Assembly: GCF_024449095.1 (NCBI RefSeq)
Contig: NZ_CP024627.1
Location: 1,302,001-1,366,000 of the forward strand
DNA from: Vibrio coralliilyticus
GTDB lineage: Bacteria; Pseudomonadota; Gammaproteobacteria; Enterobacterales; Vibrionaceae
DNA length: 64,000 bases
Direction: 5' to 3'
Positions 51,853-59,960 of this stretch are shown here, in pieces. Under the pieces are notes generated by a model that saw only the letters and a list, made by a program, of their open reading frames with translations, made no database searches and was not told the origin of the DNA. How positions within the stretch are numbered: position 1 is the first letter of the stretch; each line of letters begins with the position of its first letter. A program made the position numbers and the translations under genes.

Positions 51853-51973
51853 TAACAATACGTTCAAGAGGGACAGTCAACGCTTGGCAATTTTGTCTCA
51901 CAGTTTAGCATAAGTGTTTATGTCACAATGCTTTAAGACTGTGGTAGCGTTGCTGCCCCTTAACGTGGCGTTA
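51853..51973 (+). repeat. attC, type G
   Basis: 121 bp, TAACAATACGTTCAAGAGGGACAG; right end CGTGGCGTTA. Confidence 0.88.
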
Positions 51974-51991
51974 GTTTCCCAGTCGACATAA

Positions 51992-52270
51992 TTAGTCCGT
52001 TGGGAATTTTTGTTTTTGGTGTAGCACGCGCATAACTCGAATGATATCACCTTCAACCCAGTAGGAAACAATCATCGAAATCTCAGGAATAATGAGCAAT
52101 CGCCCTCTAATTCCGTCACGCTGGACTCCCATATGAGGTTGCTCTAAAAGGTTCTCAACTTTTGCTTCAATAATATCGTCGGTTTTGTCAGCAGCTTCGG
52201 GGTTGAAGTCGTAGAGAAACTCAAAGATCTTTTCGCGATCGTTGAGAGACTCTTCTTCCCACAAAATCAT
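51992..52270 (-). CDS. ParE/RelE-superfamily toxin of a reversed TA pair
   Basis: A 92-residue toxin: MILWEEESLNDREKIFEFLY, then NFL-like KVENLLEQPHMGVQRDGIRG and RLLIIPEISMIVSYWVEGDI with the ending IRVMRVLHQKQKFP. The W-x-x-x-S-L-x-D-x-x-x-I opening and R-V-L-H-x-x-Q-x-F-P end are usual for ParE/RelE toxins paired with RelB/DinJ-like antitoxins. Its start overlaps the antitoxin stop (ATGA-type overlap at 52267-52270), showing translational coupling. Confidence 0.85.
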   Translation of the reverse strand: MILWEEESLNDREKIFEFLYDFNPEAADKTDDIIEAKVENLLEQPHMGVQRDGIRGRLLIIPEISMIVSYWVEGDIIRVMRVLHQKQKFPTD

Positions 52271-52551
52271 AATTTGCCTCGGTTACGGATTTTAGCTTTA
52301 CGCTCGTCCATACGAGATTTAGCTGACTCATGGTCAATAAAAGTGGCTTTTCCTGAGTCAAACTTCTCAAAAGCTAAGTTAATTTGTTCAGTTAACCATG
52401 CGTCGTGAGATAAAGTCTTTCTCTGTTGGTCAGCCAGTTGCTCAGTCAGTTCACGACAAGCATCACTTAGTGTTCTGCCTTGGCTTTCAGCCATTTGTTG
52501 GGCTAGTCGCTTCGTTTCTTCATCAACACGAAATTGAATTCTAGTGTCCAT
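52267..52551 (-). CDS. RelB/DinJ-like ribbon-helix-helix antitoxin
   Basis: A 94-residue antitoxin: MDTRIQFRVDEETKRLAQQM then AESQGRTLSDACRELTEQLA gives the strand-helix-helix DNA-binding domain; the C-terminal half (HDAWLTEQINLAFEKFDSGK and later) would hold the toxin. I start at ATG 52551 because GGAG lies six bases before it; an in-frame ATG 12 bases further up has no site. Together with 51992 this makes a complete reversed toxin-antitoxin cassette, likely to stabilise the array. Confidence 0.86.
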   Translation of the reverse strand: MDTRIQFRVDEETKRLAQQMAESQGRTLSDACRELTEQLADQQRKTLSHDAWLTEQINLAFEKFDSGKATFIDHESAKSRMDERKAKIRNRGKL

Positions 52552-52610
52552 GATGCACTCCATATTTTATGTGTGTACAAATGTTAGCACTAGGTTTGAA
52601 GTTGGGCAAC

Positions 52611-52732
52611 TAACAAGCAATTTAAGAGGGATTCACAACGCTTGGCACTTTTGCTTCTACTTCAAATTTAGTGTTTATGGCACTATGCGTTAGGTTGGGT
52701 GGAGGCGTTGTTCACCCCTTAATTGGACTTTA
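52611..52732 (+). repeat. attC, type H2, with damaged crossover site
   Basis: 122 bp. The right end reads AATTGGACTTTAT where others read AATTGGGCGTTAT; the G of the crossover triplet GTT is T (52729) and a core G is A (52727). Integrase should not use this site normally. Confidence 0.82.
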
Positions 52733-52763
52733 TAACTCATTCAAGTTCCGAGGGAATTTATAC

Positions 52764-53081
52764 ATGAAATACCAATATGTTAAAGGTCGTATTGATGATG
52801 CAGTAGAAGAGTTGTGTATTGGAGCTGGTGATGCGAGAAGTCGCTTGCTTAGTGCCAATGAGGCGACTTCAAGTCTTTTAGATATTCACTTTCCCGAAGA
52901 GTTGCTTGGTGATTGGCGATCAATACAAGAACGTATGACTAAAAGTGATCCTAGAGCTAACTTTGAAGGCAAAATGGTTGAAGGTGCTGTCGCTCATACA
53001 ATGACTAAGATCCAAAATAAAACAGCGAGTAAAATTGCGGCGGATATATTGAAGCTACATAAGAAACTGCAGTCAGAATAG
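52764..53081 (+). CDS. hypothetical protein
   Basis: A 105-residue protein starting at ATG 52764, behind GAGGGAA. It is helical and slightly basic: MKYQYVKGRIDDAVEELCIG, then RSLLSANEAT-like ARSRLLSANEATSSLLDIHF, and KIQNKTASKIAADILKLHKK. It lies behind the damaged attC, so it and the upstream TA pair may now move only together. No family recognised. Confidence 0.7.
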   Translation: MKYQYVKGRIDDAVEELCIGAGDARSRLLSANEATSSLLDIHFPEELLGDWRSIQERMTKSDPRANFEGKMVEGAVAHTMTKIQNKTASKIAADILKLHKKLQSE

Positions 53082-53088
53082 TGAGTTA

Positions 53089-53211
53089 TAACAAACAATT
53101 TAAGAGGGATTCCCAACGCTTGGCATTTTTGCTTCTACTTCAAATATAGTGTTTATGGCACAATGCTTTAGGTTTGGGTGGTAGCGTTGCTCACCCCTTA
53201 ATTGGGCGTTA
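53089..53211 (+). repeat. attC, type H2
   Basis: 123 bp, TAACAAACAATTTAAGAGG. Confidence 0.9.
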
Positions 53212-53360
53212 TGCAAATGAGGGTAATTTAACTCTATAGCTCATTTCTGTTCGTTTCTGGTTGTTCAGACAGATAGCGATAAATGTGGGTAAAACTACTA
53301 AGTTCCTACTGCTAATCTGGTAGACTTAGGCTGATTTTAAGTATTTCAGGAATTCCCCAA

Positions 53361-53582
53361 ATGAGCCAAGAGCAACCAAACAACCCACTACATGGTTTGA
53401 CGCTAGAGAAAATTCTTGTCCGTCTACAGGAACATTATGGTTGGGAAGGCTTGGACGCGGAAATCCAGATCAACTGCTTTTACAATAACCCATCTATCAA
53501 GTCTTCGCTTAAGTTCTTGCGTCGCACTCAGTGGGCTAGAGACAAAGTAGAAGCACTGTATATTGAGACTTTCTGCAAGTAA
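53361..53582 (+). CDS. VF530 (DUF2132) DNA-binding family protein
   Basis: A 73-residue protein that matches the VF530 family throughout: [40 protein letters not shown] and [20 protein letters not shown]. The founding member is a Vibrio fischeri protein with a double-stranded DNA binding fold; its cellular role is not known. The 150-base leader from the crossover is long for a cassette and AT-rich, so this gene may have its own promoter. CAGGAA precedes ATG 53361. Confidence 0.87.
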   Translation: MSQEQPNNPLHGLTLEKILVRLQEHYGWEGLDAEIQINCFYNNPSIKSSLKFLRRTQWARDKVEALYIETFCK

Positions 53583-53593
53583 GAAAATTTGCA

Positions 53594-53684
53594 TAACAAA
53601 GCATTTAAGAGTGATTCACAACGCTTGGCGTTTTCGCTTCGCTCAAGTATGGCCAAGCGCCGCTCACACCTTAATGCGGCGTTA
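53594..53684 (+). repeat. attC, type S
   Basis: 91 bp, with CTCAAGTATGGCCAAGCG in the right arm. Confidence 0.9.
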
Positions 53685-54157
53685 GGTTGCTTTGGGTTTG
53701 AACGGTTTGTAGTTTGGCGTTCAGCCACTTCAATAATCTTGTTTGTCGCGAATCTCAGCGGCCATGTGGCTCGAACTTTTTCAGGAGAAAGTTTCATTCA
53801 ACTGGCAAGTTTTGATGTTAGTGGCCGAGTGTTTTCCGTTTTCAGTGCTCTTGGCCGAGCTTGTTCATTGAAAGTTCGTTATCTCAATTTGGTTAGCTTT
53901 TTTGTTTCAGCGAACCACCGCAAAAATAGTGGCGGGGTTGTTATTCAGGCTCGGTGGTTATTGCGGTGCAGTTGGCTCTGGTGTTTTATGGTTTAGTCCT
54001 ATAGTGCAAGCTAGCAAAAGCGTTTGTAATGAGCATACCTAACCATCCGCTCAAGACGGACAACCAACGCTTAACGGTTTTGTGTCTGGTGGTGCTCAGT
54101 GTTTACGGTGGTTTGTTTGAGTTTTGTGGTATTGTTGGTAGCCGCTTAGCAAGGGCG
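53682..54157 (+). mobile_element. R-cassette copy 30, subtype B
   Basis: 476 bp; attC 54040-54160. Same sequence as copy 7 (7575-8050) by eye. Confidence 0.85.
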
Positions 54158-54184
54158 TTAGCTTTATTTAAATAGTAACAGAAT

Positions 54185-54514
54185 ATGAAAAAAGTAATTA
54201 CCGTTGGCTTGATGTTAATATCAAGTGGCTCTCTTGCTGGTTGGGTGGAAGGGAAAGTAACGGATATCATAGTAAGACAAAGTGATGGATTGCACTATTT
54301 CTATGTGTCAGGTGAGGCAACTAACAGAGCTAGCTGCGCCTCTGGTACAACGTATTGGGCAATAAAAGATGAGCACTCTCTGGCGGGAAAGTCACAGTTA
54401 TCGTTGTTATTGACGGCTTATGCTGCCGCGAAAACGGTACGTGTACACGGCACTGGAAAGTGTGAGCGTTGGAGTGATAGTGAAGACGTAAATGAAGTAC
54501 ATCTAATAAAATAA
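54185..54514 (+). CDS. small secreted two-cysteine protein, paralogue 3 of 3
   Basis: A 109-residue protein with signal peptide KKVITVGLMLISSGSLA, cut before GWVEGK. The mature part runs GKVTDIIVRQSDGLHYFYVS, GEATNRASCASGTTYWAIKD and LSLLLTAYAAAKTVRVHGTG with the second Cys in KCERWSD. It is the clearest member of the family shared with 4225 and 19890. The strand pattern and Cys pair suggest a small OB-like beta barrel, as in B-subunit-type secreted proteins, but that is inference. Confidence 0.75.
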   Translation: MKKVITVGLMLISSGSLAGWVEGKVTDIIVRQSDGLHYFYVSGEATNRASCASGTTYWAIKDEHSLAGKSQLSLLLTAYAAAKTVRVHGTGKCERWSDSEDVNEVHLIK

Positions 54515-54516
54515 GC

Positions 54517-54635
54517 TAACAAGCTGCTTAAGACGGACAGCCAACGCTCGGCGAGTGTATTCCAAAAGTTGGTCTGTGTTTACGGTGGTTTGTTTGCATT
54601 TTATGGTATGTTGTCAGCCGCTTAGCAGGGCGTTA
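54517..54635 (+). repeat. attC, R-type variant
   Basis: 119 bp, TAACAAGCTGCTTAAGACGG with CAGCCGCTTAGCAGGGCGTTA; intermediate between R and other types. Confidence 0.85.
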
Positions 54636-54650
54636 TGTAAGTAGGATAGT

Positions 54651-55457
54651 ATGTCGAATAATTACTCAAGATCTGACTTAATGAAGATCGCCATAGAAGA
54701 GCACTTGAAGTGCACTGAGTTTCCACGAGTTGGGGTTGCTGTAGCGAAAAGTGGGAAATTATTAGCTACAGGTTACCGTGGTGAAACTAAAAGCGTTCAT
54801 GCTGAACGCGTAGCTATAAGAAAACTGACCGATGAACAGATTAAAGGTGCAACTGTTTATACGACGTTAGAACCGTGTGTTGAATTAGATACAGACCAGA
54901 AGATTCCATCTTGTGCTCAGCTATTAATCGACTCCGGAGTGAACGAGGTTGTAATCGGTGTTTTAGACCCAAATGGAACGATTTATTCTCAAGGTTACAG
55001 AAAACTATTGGAAAACAATATTAATGTAAGCTTCTTCAATCGAAAACTTAGAGCTGCTGTCGAAGAGGAGTCTTTTGACTGCGGTAACATACATAAAATT
55101 TATGGTTGTGGTAAAAGAAGAGTCCCGGTCGTACATAGCGGGAACGAAATTGAAGTCCAGTTTAGTGAGACAGATGAAAGAACAATCGATATTAAGTGGG
55201 CTACATTGCAGCCTACACATGGGTGTGTTGACCTTCATGGTTGTAACGGTTCTGTTTTAGTCGCCGCCGGAGCAAGAAACTTCGGCGACATTAGTGATCC
55301 AACAGTGTTCCGTTTTCCAAGCCATTACGCAAGAATGTACAAAGGCGATATCGCTATAGTTAAGCCATCAAGTTCAACTTTTTATGTTCTTATTCAAGTG
55401 GTTGAAATTTTCGATAACGACATCATTTTCAAATGGGAAGTGAGAAACGACAAGTGA
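54651..55457 (+). CDS. cytidine/deoxycytidylate deaminase-like protein with C-terminal extension
   Basis: A 268-residue protein. Residues 5-120 form a deaminase domain of the RibD/dCMP type: SVHAERVAIRKL (His50, Glu52) and LEPCVELDTDQKIPSCAQLL (Cys76, Cys88) bind the zinc and supply the proton-shuttling Glu. Residues about 135-268 are an unassigned beta-rich domain with NEIEVQFSETDERTIDIKWA and FPSHYARMYKGDIAIVKPSS. Fusion of a deaminase to a new domain in a cassette recalls deaminase-type phage-defence proteins, but the substrate is not known. Confidence 0.8.
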   Translation: MSNNYSRSDLMKIAIEEHLKCTEFPRVGVAVAKSGKLLATGYRGETKSVHAERVAIRKLTDEQIKGATVYTTLEPCVELDTDQKIPSCAQLLIDSGVNEVVIGVLDPNGTIYSQGYRKLLENNINVSFFNRKLRAAVEEESFDCGNIHKIYGCGKRRVPVVHSGNEIEVQFSETDERTIDIKWATLQPTHGCVDLHGCNGSVLVAAGARNFGDISDPTVFRFPSHYARMYKGDIAIVKPSSSTFYVLIQVVEIFDNDIIFKWEVRNDK

Positions 55458-55487
55458 GTATGGGCTCAATACTTACATAACAAAGCA

Positions 55488-55600
55488 TTTAAGAGTGATT
55501 CGCAACGCTCGGCATTTTCAGTTTAAACTGGGGCTTTAGTGGTTAAGGTTCAATGCGTTAAGTTATGTACAAGCGTCGCTCACACCTTAATGCGGCGTTA
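55488..55600 (+). repeat. attC, shortened type H
   Basis: 113 bp, TAACAAAGCATTTAAGAGTG with CAACGCTCGGC and CAAGCGTCGC arms. Confidence 0.87.
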
Positions 55601-56075
55601 GGTTGCTTTAAGTTTGCACTATTTTTTAGTTTGGCAGTCAGCCTCTTCAATAATCGTATTTGTAGTGAACCTCAGCGGCTATGTGGCTCAAACGTTTTCA
55701 GGTGAAAGTTTCATTCAACTGGCAAGCTTTGATGTTAGTGGCTGAGTGTTTTCTGGTTTTAAGTGCTCTTGTCCAAGTCTATTCATTGGTCATTAGTTAT
55801 CTCAATTTGCTCAGCTTTTTAGCTTCAGCGAACCACCGCAAAAATAGTGACGTGGTTGTTGTTCGGCTTTGGTGGTTATTGCGGTGCAGTTAGCTTTGGT
55901 GTTTCATGGGTTAGTCCTATAGCTTAAGCGAGCAAAAGCATTCGTAATGAGCATACCTAACAATCAGCTCAAGACGGACAACCAACGCTTGGCGGTTTTG
56001 TGTCTGGTTATGTTTAGTGCTTACGGTGGTTTGTCTGAGTTTTGTGGTATTGTTGGTTGCCGCTTAGCAAGGGCG
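55598..56075 (+). mobile_element. R-cassette copy 31, subtype B
   Basis: 478 bp; attC 55958-56078. Confidence 0.85.
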
Positions 56076-56111
56076 TTATATTACTCCATTACTAATCGAT
56101 ATTAGGACAAT

Positions 56112-56651
56112 ATGAAAAAAACAACAAAATCAATTAAATATTCAGTGTTAGGCTGGTTTATTTTCTTTGTTTCGATGCTGTTAGGTATGAGCGACCTTAC
56201 AAACCTAGCTCTGATAGGCTTCTTGTTTAGCTACTTAACGCTTTTTTTGTGGTCGGTTTTTTATGAAAAAGATCAACTAGAGAAAGGAACGATAATGATT
56301 TTGTCTGGAGTGTTTTTTGTTGTAGCTTTAGGTGGAGCAGCAAGCCTAGACAACGAAAGTACAATTAAGCTTTTTTCAGTACCTGACAATTTAAAAGCGG
56401 CATATGTAGCTTTGTTATCAATTGCTAGCGCAACATTTCTTGGCGCTGGAGGTAGTGTGGTTGCGAATGTGGCATCCGTTAACTCAACTGATAATAAGGA
56501 GTTTATCTCTCGTGAAAATGCACTCTCTTTAAATCGAACAGAAGAACAATTAGCAACTATACAACGACTACTAAAATATACCATTATTGGAATAATTGGT
56601 TTGATTCTTATTGTTTTTTGTATCGGTGTTTATATCGGAACCGTAATATAA
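56112..56651 (+). CDS. hypothetical multi-span membrane protein
   Basis: A 179-residue protein with about five membrane spans: YSVLGWFIFFVSMLLGMS, LIGFLFSYLTLFLWSVFY, IMILSGVFFVVALGGAAS, YVALLSIASATFLGAGGSVV and the C-terminal IIGIIGLILIVFCIGVYIG. A polar loop (NSTDNKEFISRENALSLNRT) precedes the last span. AGGACA lies before ATG 56112. First of a run of five cassettes here whose genes encode membrane proteins. Function unknown. Confidence 0.72.
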   Translation: MKKTTKSIKYSVLGWFIFFVSMLLGMSDLTNLALIGFLFSYLTLFLWSVFYEKDQLEKGTIMILSGVFFVVALGGAASLDNESTIKLFSVPDNLKAAYVALLSIASATFLGAGGSVVANVASVNSTDNKEFISRENALSLNRTEEQLATIQRLLKYTIIGIIGLILIVFCIGVYIGTVI

Positions 56652-56770
56652 CAAAGCATTTAAGAGTGATTCCCAACGCTTGGCATTTTTCATTCCATCG
56701 TTGGGTTTTGTGTTTATGGTGGTATGGTTAGGTTCAGTGGTAGCGTTGCTCACACCTTAATGCGGCGTTA
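56649..56770 (+). repeat. attC, type H
   Basis: 122 bp; its TAA ends the membrane protein. Confidence 0.9.
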
Positions 56771-56786
56771 TATTTCTGGGGGCTAC

Positions 56787-57104
56787 ATGAGTAAAATTCG
56801 AGAGCAAGCTAAGGATACTTTGTATGCATGCCCTTGTTGTGGGTACGCGACTATTGGAAAGCCTGCTGAGTATGAAATATGTGAAATCTGTTTTTGGGAA
56901 GATGATGGGCAGGATGATCCAGATTCTGAAAAATTTCTAGGTGGGCCTAACGGTGTTTCATTGAGTGAAGCAAGATTTAACTTCTTGGTGTTTGGAGCAG
57001 CTGAACAAAAGGATTTGCGACATTGTCGATCTCCTAGTAGAACCGATACAAATTTACGAAACTACTATTTAGAATATCGAGTGGTCTCAAGGAACAAAAT
57101 ATAA
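56787..57104 (+). CDS. cysteine-rich CPCC family protein
   Basis: A 105-residue protein that matches the Cys_rich_CPCC domain: LYACPCCGYATIGKPAEYEI (CPCCGY near residue 15), CEICFWEDDGQDDPDSEKFL and GGPNGVSLSEARFNF. The two CxxC pairs should bind zinc. Members are common next to toxin genes and some are thought to be immunity proteins. I chose ATG 56787 since the longer frame starts inside the attC; GGGGGC serves as a weak ribosome site. Confidence 0.85.
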   Translation: MSKIREQAKDTLYACPCCGYATIGKPAEYEICEICFWEDDGQDDPDSEKFLGGPNGVSLSEARFNFLVFGAAEQKDLRHCRSPSRTDTNLRNYYLEYRVVSRNKI

Positions 57105-57223
57105 CCAAGCATTTAAGAGTGATTCCCAACGCTTGGCATTTTTCATTCCGTCGTTGGGCTTAGTGTTTACGGTGGTGTGGTTAAATTTTGTGGTAACGTT
57201 GCTCACACCTTAATGCGGCGTTA
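57102..57223 (+). repeat. attC, type H
   Basis: 122 bp, TAACCAAGCATTTAAGAGTG. Confidence 0.9.
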
Positions 57224-57245
57224 GGCTATCTTTAATAGGAAAAGT

Positions 57246-57647
57246 ATGACTTTCGAGAAATTTGTAGCAATTGTTGGTTTGATTGCAACAATACCTGTTT
57301 ACAAAGGTTGGGTAATTAAAATTTGGATCTGGAGCAAAGCTAAGAAGGTTTCATCTTTGGAAAAACGGCTTGCACAAATAGAAAAACTTCATAGTGATAA
57401 CAAGTATTTAATGATCTACATTGGTCAATCTATTCTTATAGTACTTGCGCTCATTGCTAGTGCACAGGTTTATCAGCTTGTGAATATTGCCTCGGAGGGG
57501 GCGGATATATCGTCTATTTTCATTAGTTTGATGTCTCTATTAGCATATCTTGTAGCTGTTAGTTGTGGAGGTAAATTAACCAAGGTCAAGAACTATGATA
57601 AGTATTGTAAAGAAATAAAAGACAAAATTGAGCGTTTGAAAGCCTAA
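57246..57647 (+). CDS. hypothetical membrane protein
   Basis: A 133-residue protein: an N-terminal hydrophobic helix (FVAIVGLIATIPVYKGWVIK), a basic amphipathic stretch (WSKAKKVSSLEKRLAQIEKL), two strong spans (YIGQSILIVLALIASAQVY and ISLMSLLAYLVAVSCGG) and a Lys-rich C-terminus. AATAGGAA precedes ATG 57246. Stop from the attC. Function unknown. Confidence 0.72.
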   Translation: MTFEKFVAIVGLIATIPVYKGWVIKIWIWSKAKKVSSLEKRLAQIEKLHSDNKYLMIYIGQSILIVLALIASAQVYQLVNIASEGADISSIFISLMSLLAYLVAVSCGGKLTKVKNYDKYCKEIKDKIERLKA

Positions 57648-57765
57648 CAAAGCATTTAAGAGGGATTCTCAACGCTTGGCATTCTCAGTTTGATTCAGCT
57701 TTAGTGTTTACGGCACAATGGCTTAGATTAGGTGGTGTCGTTGTTCACCCCTTAATGCGGCGTTA
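57645..57765 (+). repeat. attC, type H
   Basis: 121 bp, TAACAAAGCATTTAAGAGGG. Confidence 0.9.
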
Positions 57766-57787
57766 AGCTGCAACAGGATTTGGTCAG

Positions 57788-58492
57788 ATGTTTATAAAAA
57801 CAAAAGAAATATTGGAAGCTTCAGAGTCCGCTTTACTAGGATTTTCAATAAATCGAAGTTTGCTGAAGCCAGTTCAACGACTTTTTGTCTATCCTTTGGT
57901 CTACCTAAAACTAGGCTTCGGTGATTTCACCAAACCTATGGCTGTATGGTCTTTTACGAGCTTTGCATTAATGGTGCTATTGGCACTGTTTTCATCAAGT
58001 ATGGAGATGCCTCAAGAGATATTTCTCATATTATTCAATATCTGCATTTGGGGAATATTGTTGTTAACAATTTTTTCAACACCTAGTACTTACGCATTCT
58101 ATGGAGCGACTGAGGCTAGCGTTAATAAAATTGTCGATATACTTGATGAAAACGGAGTTCAAAGTGAGTCAGACATAGAACTCTTAGAAAGTAACCTTGA
58201 GAAAGTCGAACAACGTATTGATGCTAAAGTGAAGTTCTACAAATGGATAATAGGTGCTTTTTGGGGGCTGTATCTATTAAGCTTGAACTTACAGCTACGC
58301 TTTCTCAGTCTATCGGGCAAAAAAATAGACGACACTTTTTTAAATAGTAGTTTTGAAGAGTTCTTGTATGTGGTTTTGTTTACAGTGTTCGCTTTACTAG
58401 CAATGATCAGTTACAAACGAGCATCCAACATGTTAATAGCGAACCTTCAATACGCGTGTGTAGAGCAGAAGGCTCGTCACCCAGCAGCTTAA
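57788..58492 (+). CDS. hypothetical membrane protein with central coiled coil
   Basis: A 234-residue protein with spans near WSFTSFALMVLLALFSSS, LILFNICIWGILLLTIFS, YKWIIGAFWGLYLLSLNL and YVVLFTVFALLAMISY. Between spans 2 and 3 lies a charged helix (NKIVDILDENGVQSESDIEL then LESNLEKVEQRIDAKVK) that may be a coiled coil. No ribosome site stands out; ATG 57788 is the first start. Function unknown. Confidence 0.7.
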   Translation: MFIKTKEILEASESALLGFSINRSLLKPVQRLFVYPLVYLKLGFGDFTKPMAVWSFTSFALMVLLALFSSSMEMPQEIFLILFNICIWGILLLTIFSTPSTYAFYGATEASVNKIVDILDENGVQSESDIELLESNLEKVEQRIDAKVKFYKWIIGAFWGLYLLSLNLQLRFLSLSGKKIDDTFLNSSFEEFLYVVLFTVFALLAMISYKRASNMLIANLQYACVEQKARHPAA

Positions 58493-58609
58493 CAAACTGT
58501 TCAAGAGGGATTCGCAACGCGTGGCATTTTCACTATGCGTTGGCTTTAGTGTTTAAGGTGGTATGCGGCGGCTTCAGTATTGCGTTGCTCACCCCTTAAC
58601 AGGGCGTTA
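58490..58609 (+). repeat. attC, type C
   Basis: 120 bp, close to the site at 17330. Confidence 0.9.
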
Positions 58610-58630
58610 TGGTGCTTTTGAGGACGTAGA

Positions 58631-59203
58631 ATGTTCAGTGATTTAGAAAAAGAGATTCGTAAGCAGTTATTTTCGGCTCGATTGGGCAAATACTTACTTT
58701 TAATAGTGCTCCTAACGCTAAGTTTGAGCGTTACCCTATTCGGGTTATACGTTACTCAGTTTGCTGAACAGTCACTAAAGCAAGTTGCGTATACAATGAT
58801 CGAGATAGCTCGTGCAACTGGTAAGACTCCCGGTGAATTGAGCTCGCCAGAGTCAATCGCAGGACTAGTAGGAAATAATACTATGTGGGTGCCTATTGTA
58901 GGTGGTATCACGCTGGCATTCTTGGCGATAGTATATCTTTTTAGAATTTGCACCATTCGAGTTAGTCTGTGTGAAGACAGGTTGTTAGGTGTACTAGCGT
59001 ATCGTGAATTAGTCTCCGAGAAGGATATTGCTCCTGATGTAAAAGCATCAATTTTGGCTCAACTATCAGTTACGTCTTCGGCGCAGAGTGAATCTCCTTC
59101 ACTAATTCCGACAGTTGAGATAGCTGAAAAGAGTATAGATAGCTTAAGCAACATAGTTTCAAAAGCCACTGTCGTCTCGAGTAAACTTCGCGGACGCACA
59201 TAA
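58631..59203 (+). CDS. hypothetical membrane protein with two spans
   Basis: A 190-residue protein: span 1 is YLLLIVLLTLSLSVTLFGLY and span 2 is WVPIVGGITLAFLAIVYLF. The loop between them (about 45 residues, ARATGKTPGELSSPESIAGL) would face the periplasm and the C-terminal 80 residues (CEDRLLGVLAYRELVSEKDI onward) the cytoplasm. GAGGAC precedes ATG 58631. No family recognised. Confidence 0.72.
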   Translation: MFSDLEKEIRKQLFSARLGKYLLLIVLLTLSLSVTLFGLYVTQFAEQSLKQVAYTMIEIARATGKTPGELSSPESIAGLVGNNTMWVPIVGGITLAFLAIVYLFRICTIRVSLCEDRLLGVLAYRELVSEKDIAPDVKASILAQLSVTSSAQSESPSLIPTVEIAEKSIDSLSNIVSKATVVSSKLRGRT

Positions 59204-59323
59204 CAAGCAATTTAAGAGGGATTCACAACGCTTGGCACTTTTGCTCCTACTTCACTTTTAGTGTTTATGGCACAACGCTTTAGGTTTGGGTGGAGGCGTT
59301 GTTCACCCCTTAATTGGGCGTTA
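59201..59323 (+). repeat. attC, type H2
   Basis: 123 bp, TAACAAGCAATTTAAGAGG. Confidence 0.9.
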
Positions 59324-59340
59324 TACATTTGGAGGTAAAG

Positions 59341-59811
59341 TTGAGCTATTCATTTGATATTAAAAATTCAAAAGATCTATTTCAAGAATTTTCACGTTTA
59401 GCTGAAGAGTATCGCAAAGAGCCGTTATCTTCTGGCTCTGCGGTAATCTGTGCAATTTTTTCATGGCACATTGTGGAGTGGATTTATCAAGAATATCCTT
59501 CATTAGCTATAACGTACCCCAAAAAACGAGATTTCCAAAATTTCATGAAAGGCTCTTGTCCCGCTCTCGGCTACATGCAAGATATAGCCAATGGCAGTAA
59601 GCATCGGGGTATTACAATGTATCAGCCTGTAGTTAAAAAAACAGTGCGACATCAAGGGGCATTTTCATCAGCTTTCTCGAAAGACTTTGATGTATCAAGC
59701 TTAAAAATAGAGCTTGATGGTGGTGTGGTTGCTTACTTTGATGAAGAGGTTGATAAAGTAGAGGTGTATATCAAGCAGTTTTTCTCTAACACATTGAAAG
59801 AAAATGTATAA
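59341..59811 (+). CDS. hypothetical helical protein, possibly HEPN-like
   Basis: A 156-residue protein starting at TTG 59341, four bases after GGAGGT. The helical half includes FQEFSRLAEEYRKEPLSSGS, SWHIVEWIYQEYPSLAITYP and CPALGYMQDIANGSKHRGIT; the conserved-looking W-H-x-x-E-W and A-N-G-S-K-H-R are seen in a family of small proteins of unknown role, and R/K-H near the end of a helix recalls HEPN. The C-terminal part (LKIELDGGVVAYFDEEVDKV) is a beta hairpin. Probably cytoplasmic. Confidence 0.7.
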   Translation: MSYSFDIKNSKDLFQEFSRLAEEYRKEPLSSGSAVICAIFSWHIVEWIYQEYPSLAITYPKKRDFQNFMKGSCPALGYMQDIANGSKHRGITMYQPVVKKTVRHQGAFSSAFSKDFDVSSLKIELDGGVVAYFDEEVDKVEVYIKQFFSNTLKENV

Positions 59812-59931
59812 CAAACAATTTAAGAGGGATTCACAACGCTTGGCACTTTTGCTTCTACTTCAGATTTAGTGTTTATGGCACAATGCTTTAGGTCTGGGTG
59901 GAGGCGTTGTTCCCCCCTTAATTGGGCGTTA
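59809..59931 (+). repeat. attC, type H2
   Basis: 123 bp; right part reads GTTCCCCCCTTAATTGGGCG. Confidence 0.9.
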
Positions 59932-59960
59932 TAAGCATTAAGCGTATAGAACGAAATATC

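Noticed and set aside
53589..53996. Open frames across R-cassettes (for example 135-150 codons in copies 7 and 30)
   Set aside because: The open phase differs among copies, indels of 1-2 bases break it in most, and no start with a ribosome site is shared.
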